DNA from: Kitasatospora phosalacinea
GTDB taxonomy: Bacteria > Actinomycetota > Actinomycetes > Streptomycetales > Streptomycetaceae
Direction of reading: 5' to 3'
DNA: 43,757 bases
Assembly (NCBI RefSeq): GCF_030268885.1
Contig: NZ_BSSA01000045.1
Coordinates: 1-43,757 of the forward strand
The number at the start of each line of letters is the position of its first letter. Position 1 is the first letter of the stretch. Positions 40,094-43,757 of the stretch are shown in pieces. Both the position numbers and the translations under genes were made by a program. Below the pieces are notes generated by a model that saw only the letters and a program-made list of their open reading frames with translations, had not been told where the DNA came from and did not search any database.

Positions 40094-40963
40094 GTGCCGG
40101 ACGGACGCCTGCTCGCGGTGAGCGACCTGCACGTCGGCGTCGCCGAGAACCGGGCCACCCTGGAGGCCCTGCGCCCCACCGGCCCCGACGACTGGCTGAT
40201 CGTCGCCGGGGACGTCGCCGAACGCGTCCGCGACGTCGAAGCCGCCCTGCGCCTGCTCGCCGACCGCTTCGCCAAGGTCGTCTGGACGCCCGGCAACCAC
40301 GAGCTGTGGAGCACCAGCGACGACCAGGCCGACCTCGCCGCCCCCGCCCGCTACCGGCTCCTGGTCGAACGCTGCCGCGCCCTCGGCGTCGCCACCCCCG
40401 AGGACCCGTACCCCGTCTGGCAGGGCCCCGACGGCCCGTACGCCGTCGCCCCCGTCTTCACCCTCTACGACTACAGCTGGCGGGTGCCCGGCGTCGCCGA
40501 CAAGCAGCAGTCGCTCGCCCGCGCCCAGGCCAACGGCATCGTCTGCACCGACGAGTACCGGATCGACCCCGCCCCGCACCCCGCCGTCGAACACTGGTGC
40601 CGCGAACGCGTCGAGGTCACCGAGAAGGCGCTCGCCGCCCACGACCCCGCCCTGCCGCTGGTCCTGGCGAGCCACTGGCCGCTCGACCGCCGCCCCACCG
40701 ACGTCCTGCACCACCCCGACTTCGCCCAGTGGTGCGGCACCGACCTCACCGCCGACTGGCACCGCCGCTACAACGTCGCCGCCGTCGTCTACGGCCACCT
40801 GCACATCCCCCGCACCACCTGGTACGAGGGCGTCCGCTTCGAGGAGGTCTCGCTCGGCTACCCCCGCGAGTGGCGCCGCCGCGGCCACCCGCGCGGGCTG
40901 CTCCGCCAGATCCTCCCCCACCCGGCCCCGCCCGAGCGGCCCGTCCCCGCGCCCGCGTCCTGA
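40094..40963 (+). CDS. Metallophosphoesterase
   Basis: 289 residues of the calcineurin-like family. The five metal-ligand blocks are present in order: AVSDLHVG, LIVAGDVAE, TPGNHELW, LASHWPL and YGHLHIP. Members hydrolyse phosphoesters of nucleotides, nucleic acids, proteins or lipids; the substrate here cannot be told. No signal peptide. GTG 40094 follows GAGGAGACGGGGGA. A hairpin terminator overlaps the stop. Confidence 0.92.
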   Translation: MPDGRLLAVSDLHVGVAENRATLEALRPTGPDDWLIVAGDVAERVRDVEAALRLLADRFAKVVWTPGNHELWSTSDDQADLAAPARYRLLVERCRALGVATPEDPYPVWQGPDGPYAVAPVFTLYDYSWRVPGVADKQQSLARAQANGIVCTDEYRIDPAPHPAVEHWCRERVEVTEKALAAHDPALPLVLASHWPLDRRPTDVLHHPDFAQWCGTDLTADWHRRYNVAAVVYGHLHIPRTTWYEGVRFEEVSLGYPREWRRRGHPRGLLRQILPHPAPPERPVPAPAS

Positions 40964-40986
40964 GCGGCCGCCTCCCGGGCGGCCGC
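40964..40986 (+). terminator. Terminator of the metallophosphoesterase gene
   Basis: GCGGCCGCC (40964-40972) and GGCGGCCGC (40978-40986) form a perfect 9-bp stem with a 5-base loop directly after the stop codon. Confidence 0.65.
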
Positions 40987-41014
40987 GTCCCGACCGGTCG
41001 CGTCCCGACCGGCC
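40985..41014. repeat. Two tandem 15-bp repeats
   Basis: GCGTCCCGACCGGTC (40985-40999) is followed at once by GCGTCCCGACCGGCC (41000-41014), one mismatch, between the terminator and the next promoter. Confidence 0.75.
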
Positions 41015-41032
41015 GTTGTCGGTGCCGACCGC

Positions 41033-41038
41033 TAGCCT
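41033..41038 (+). promoter_or_regulatory. -10 box of the AlkZ-like gene
   Basis: TAGCCT fits TANNNT; transcription would begin near 41045, about 28 bases before the GTG start and ahead of the GGGGGAG ribosome-binding site. No clear -35 box. Confidence 0.45.
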
Positions 41039-41072
41039 TCGCGGCAGGACCACACGAAGGGGGAGTCGGACG

Positions 41073-42215
41073 GTGGGAACGGTCGAACTGACGACGGAGC
41101 AGGTGCTGCGCTGGCGCCTGCGCCGGCAGCACCTCGACGCGGGAGCGGCGGCCGACGGCCCGCCCTCCGTCGTCGCCCTCGTCGAACGGCTCGCCGGGGT
41201 GCAGGCGCAGGTCCCGTCCGCCGCCGAACTCGCCGTCGCCCTGCGCACCGGCCCCGAGGGCCCCGCCGCCCTGCGCGCCGCCCACGCCGAGGGCCGCCTG
41301 CTGCGCACCTGGGCCCAGCGCGGCACCCTGCACCTGCTCGACCCGCGCACCGCCGCCGACGCGCTCGCCCTGATCGGCTCCGCCCGGACCTGGGAGAAGC
41401 CCGCCTGGGTCCGGGAGTTCGGCGCCACCCCCGCCCAGGTCGCCCAACTCGTCGAAGCCGTAGGTGAGTTGCTGAGCAGCGCGGTGCTGACCAGGGAGGA
41501 GCTCACCGCGGTGCTCGCCGCCGACCCCCGGTTCGCCCCGCTCGCCGAGCAACTCGCCTCCGGCTGGGGCACCCTGTTGAAACCCCTCGCCTGGCAGGGC
41601 GTGCTCTGCCACGCGCCCGCCCCCGGCGGCCGCGCCGCCTTCACCCATCCGGCCCACCACAGCCCCGACTGGCCGGGCCTCCCCCCGGTCGACCGGGCCG
41701 GGCCGCGCCTGCTCACCGCCTACCTCGGCGCGTACGGCCCCGCCGGGCTCGACCGGTTCGACGCCTGGCTGTCGCGCAACAGCCTGCGCAAGAGCGTCCT
41801 GAAGGGCTTCGCCGCCGCCCTCGGCGACCGCCTCACCACCGTCACCGTCGACGGCGCACCGGCCCTCGCCCTCACCGAACACCTCGACGACCTGGCCGCC
41901 ACCCCGACCGCCCCGCCCGCCCCGAGCGTGCACCTGCTCGGCCCCTACGACCAGTACGTGCTGGGCCCCGGCACCAAGGCCACCGAGATCCTCCCCGCCG
42001 CCCACCGCACCGCGGTCAGCCGCACCGCGGGCCGGATCGCCCCGCTGCTCCTCGTCGACGGCCGCATCACCGGCACCTGGGAGCAGGACGGTCCGACCGT
42101 CACCGTCACCCCCTTCGAGCAGGCCCCGCCCGCCGCCGCCCTCCGCACCGCCGCCGAACGCCTCGCCGCGGCCACCGCCACCCCCGCCCTCACCGCCCGG
42201 GTGGCCACCGCCTGA
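41073..42215 (+). CDS. Winged-helix DNA glycosylase family protein (AlkZ-like)
   Basis: 380 residues of the HTH_42/AlkZ family. It begins LTTEQVLRWRLRRQHLD and carries the QxQ catalytic-type motif in LAGVQAQVPSAAELAVALR, then RLLRTWAQRGTLHLL, which are family landmarks. Known members (AlkZ of Streptomyces sahachiroi, YcaQ of E. coli) are DNA glycosylases that unhook interstrand crosslinks or remove bulky alkyl lesions. Whether this protein does so is inferred. GTG 41073 has GGGGGAG upstream. It stops directly before the convergent lipoprotein gene. Confidence 0.88.
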   Translation: MGTVELTTEQVLRWRLRRQHLDAGAAADGPPSVVALVERLAGVQAQVPSAAELAVALRTGPEGPAALRAAHAEGRLLRTWAQRGTLHLLDPRTAADALALIGSARTWEKPAWVREFGATPAQVAQLVEAVGELLSSAVLTREELTAVLAADPRFAPLAEQLASGWGTLLKPLAWQGVLCHAPAPGGRAAFTHPAHHSPDWPGLPPVDRAGPRLLTAYLGAYGPAGLDRFDAWLSRNSLRKSVLKGFAAALGDRLTTVTVDGAPALALTEHLDDLAATPTAPPAPSVHLLGPYDQYVLGPGTKATEILPAAHRTAVSRTAGRIAPLLLVDGRITGTWEQDGPTVTVTPFEQAPPAAALRTAAERLAAATATPALTARVATA

Positions 42216-42800
42216 TCACCCCCGCGGCAGCCCGACCGTCAGGTAGAGGTCGCTCCCCTCCACCCAGGCGCGGGCGGCCCCGCCGGTCAGCGCCACCGCG
42301 GACCCCGGCGCCACCCCCTCCGCCCGCACCGCCATCGCGTGCTCCGAGCAGCCCAGCGCGAGGTACCGGAACGGCGGCCCGGCCGGGCCCGCGGCCTGCG
42401 CGTAGGGGCCGGGCAGCAGGGTGCCGGGGAAGGCGACCCGCCCCTGCGCGGCCCCGTCCGCACCGCCGGGCCGGGAGGCGCCGTAGCTGGAGAACCCGGT
42501 GCCCGCCCCCGCGGGGACGGCGGCCGCGAAGCAGGTGTCGCCCCGCACGGCGGCCACCAGCCGCCCGCCCGCGACCTCGGCGACCCCGAGGACCCGGACG
42601 GGGGCGGCGGCGGTCGGCGCGTCGAGCTCGGCCTGCAACTCGGGCTCCACCACGGCCGGTTGCACGGACAGCAGCGCCCACGGCCCGGTGGGGGCGGGGG
42701 GTCGGCCGTCGGCGGGGGACCCGGCCGTGCAGGCGGCCGGGAACACGAGGGCGGCGACGGCCACCGCACCCGTCCACCGCCTCGAACGGTGCCGCCCCAT
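42216..42800 (-). CDS. Putative lipoprotein
   Basis: 194 residues. The N-terminus is a lipoprotein signal: MGRHRSRRWTGAVAVAALVF followed by lipobox PAAC. The rest (ELQAELDAPTAAAPVRVLGV, GSDLYLTVGLPRG at the end) is a secreted domain with no family I recognise. Two further Cys (TCFAAAV, GCSEHAM) may pair. ATG 42800 follows GGGAGGGGG. The stop lies directly next to that of the AlkZ-like gene. Confidence 0.8.
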   Translation of the reverse strand: MGRHRSRRWTGAVAVAALVFPAACTAGSPADGRPPAPTGPWALLSVQPAVVEPELQAELDAPTAAAPVRVLGVAEVAGGRLVAAVRGDTCFAAAVPAGAGTGFSSYGASRPGGADGAAQGRVAFPGTLLPGPYAQAAGPAGPPFRYLALGCSEHAMAVRAEGVAPGSAVALTGGAARAWVEGSDLYLTVGLPRG

Positions 42801-43067
42801 CCGTACCGCCCCCTCCCGCCGCGAACGCGCCCCATCGTAGGACGGGCACGCACCGTCCCGTCGGCGTTTCCCGGTTCCCGCGCCCGCCCCCGCCGGGTCC
42901 GTCGTGCCCGCTACGCGCGGGAGCGGCGCGGTCGGCCCCCGGCCCGGGGCCGACCGCGCCGGGTCGGGGGCGCACCGCCCCCGGCGGGGGCGGGCGCTGT
43001 GGCACCATGGCGGTTCCGGCGCCCCGCCGCGGAGGGCGCCCGCCGTCCCCCGCCCGAGGAGAGCCCG

Positions 43068-43634
43068 ATGACCGCCGCCGAGCCGACGTCCGCCCCGACC
43101 ACCCCGGCCGAACCGGTCTTCCGGACCGCGCGACTGCGGGACGTGCCGGACCTGGTGGCGCTGGTGGAGTCGGCCTACCGGGGGGAGTCCAGCCGGGCGG
43201 GCTGGACCACCGAGGCGGACCTGCTGGAGGGGCAGCGCACCGACGAGGCCGCGGTGACCGACCTGCTGGGGCGCCCCGACTCGGTGGTGCTGGTGGTGGA
43301 GGGGGAGGACGGCGCCCCGATCGCCTGCTGCCACGTGGAGCGGCGCGGCACGGCCGCGTACTTCGGCATGTTCTCGGTCTCCCCGGCCGTGCAGGGCGGC
43401 GGCCTGGGCCGGCAGGTGCTGGCCCGGGCCGAGGAGTGGGCCCGGGCCGAGTGGGGCGTCAGTGCGATGGAGATGACGGTCATCGAGCAGCGCGCCGACC
43501 TGATCGCCTGGTACGAGCGGCGCGGGTTCGTCCGCACCGGTGAGTTCGAGCCCTTCCCGTACGGGGACGAGCGCTTCGGCGTGCCGCTCCGCGCCGACCT
43601 GCGCTTCGCCAAGCTGGCGAAGCCGCTGGCCTAG
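43068..43634 (+). CDS. GNAT-family N-acetyltransferase
   Basis: 188 residues. FRTARLRDVPDLVALVESAY starts the fold, and the acetyl-CoA loop is FSVSPAVQGGGLGRQVLARA; YERRGFVRTGEFEPFPYGDE is the usual end. The acceptor is unknown. ATG 43068 follows GAGGAG. Its TAG stop coincides with the boundary of the insertion-sequence end downstream, so the last residues could have been changed by that insertion. Confidence 0.92.
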   Translation: MTAAEPTSAPTTPAEPVFRTARLRDVPDLVALVESAYRGESSRAGWTTEADLLEGQRTDEAAVTDLLGRPDSVVLVVEGEDGAPIACCHVERRGTAAYFGMFSVSPAVQGGGLGRQVLARAEEWARAEWGVSAMEMTVIEQRADLIAWYERRGFVRTGEFEPFPYGDERFGVPLRADLRFAKLAKPLA

Positions 43635-43650
43635 AGATCGTCTTCAAAGG
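43632..43650. repeat. Probable terminal sequence of the insertion element
   Basis: TAGAGATCGTCTTCAAAGG lies between the GNAT stop and the transposase stop, where the inverted repeat of an IS5-like element is expected, with a TA that could be part of the target duplication. Only one end is in the window, so the exact boundary cannot be checked. Confidence 0.4.
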
Positions 43651-43757
43651 TCAGATCCAGAGCAGGATTGAGGCGATGGTGACGGTGGCCTGGTAGGACT
43701 CGCGGGTCTTGTCGTAGCGGGTGGCCAAGCCCCGCCACTGCTTGAGGCGGTTGAAGC
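43651..43757 (-). mobile_element. IS5-family transposase, C-terminal end (partial)
   Basis: The minus strand reads FNRLKQWRGLATRYDKTRES, then YQATVTIASILLWI, and stops at 43651. This is the C-terminal signature of IS5-type DDE transposases (RxFNxLKxWRGxATRYDKxxxSY). The protein continues beyond the window. Confidence 0.9.

Overview
The window is high-GC DNA with strong G/C third-position bias, frequent GTG starts, TANNNT-type -10 boxes and many apparently leaderless genes. Together with MsiK-dependent-type sugar ABC permeases, LacI paralogues and S/A-rich linkers on a secreted glycoside hydrolase, this points to the Streptomycetaceae (Streptomyces or Kitasatospora). I see no tRNA, rRNA, CRISPR array or replication origin. 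The only mobile DNA is the end of an IS5-like transposase at the right edge.

Left part (1-23 kb): a beta-mannan/mannoside utilisation locus, interrupted by unrelated genes. It opens with the tail of a solute-binding protein, two MalF/MalG-type permeases, a LacI regulator (A), a type I mannose-6-phosphate isomerase, an Axe2-like SGNH esterase and a second LacI regulator (B). After an intervening block (SDR, cupin, ArsR-type regulator, hypothetical genes, LacI C, HD hydrolase, HEAT-repeat protein, GNAT) come LacI D and, divergently, a secreted GH5 mannanase with a CBM2, a lipoprotein solute-binding protein and a GH2 beta-mannosidase. The likely flow is: mannanase cuts mannan outside the cell; binding proteins and permeases import the oligomers (ATPase not encoded here); the esterase removes acetyl groups and the beta-mannosidase releases mannose inside; after phosphorylation, ManA makes fructose-6-phosphate. 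Four sites resembling TTAACCGGTTAA flank the mannanase and mannosidase promoters and look like a LacI-family operator.

Middle (23-33.5 kb): mostly single-gene units: ADP-ribosylglycohydrolase, aldo/keto reductase, DedA, O-methyltransferase, Gfo/Idh oxidoreductase, a membrane protein with a channel-like pore segment, a DUF89 protein, a large barstar-domain protein, DinB, and a TetR regulator with a palindrome in its divergent promoter.

Right part (33.6-43.7 kb): an 810-residue fusion of a Ser/Thr protein kinase to a complete 14-helix MFS transporter (the most unusual gene here), then a tandem GNAT, methyltransferase, LysE exporter, GH25 muramidase behind an AT-rich repeat-filled promoter, metallophosphoesterase, AlkZ-like protein, a lipoprotein, a GNAT protein and the IS fragment.

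Functions are called from motifs read by eye. Promoters, operators and terminators are predictions from sequence only.
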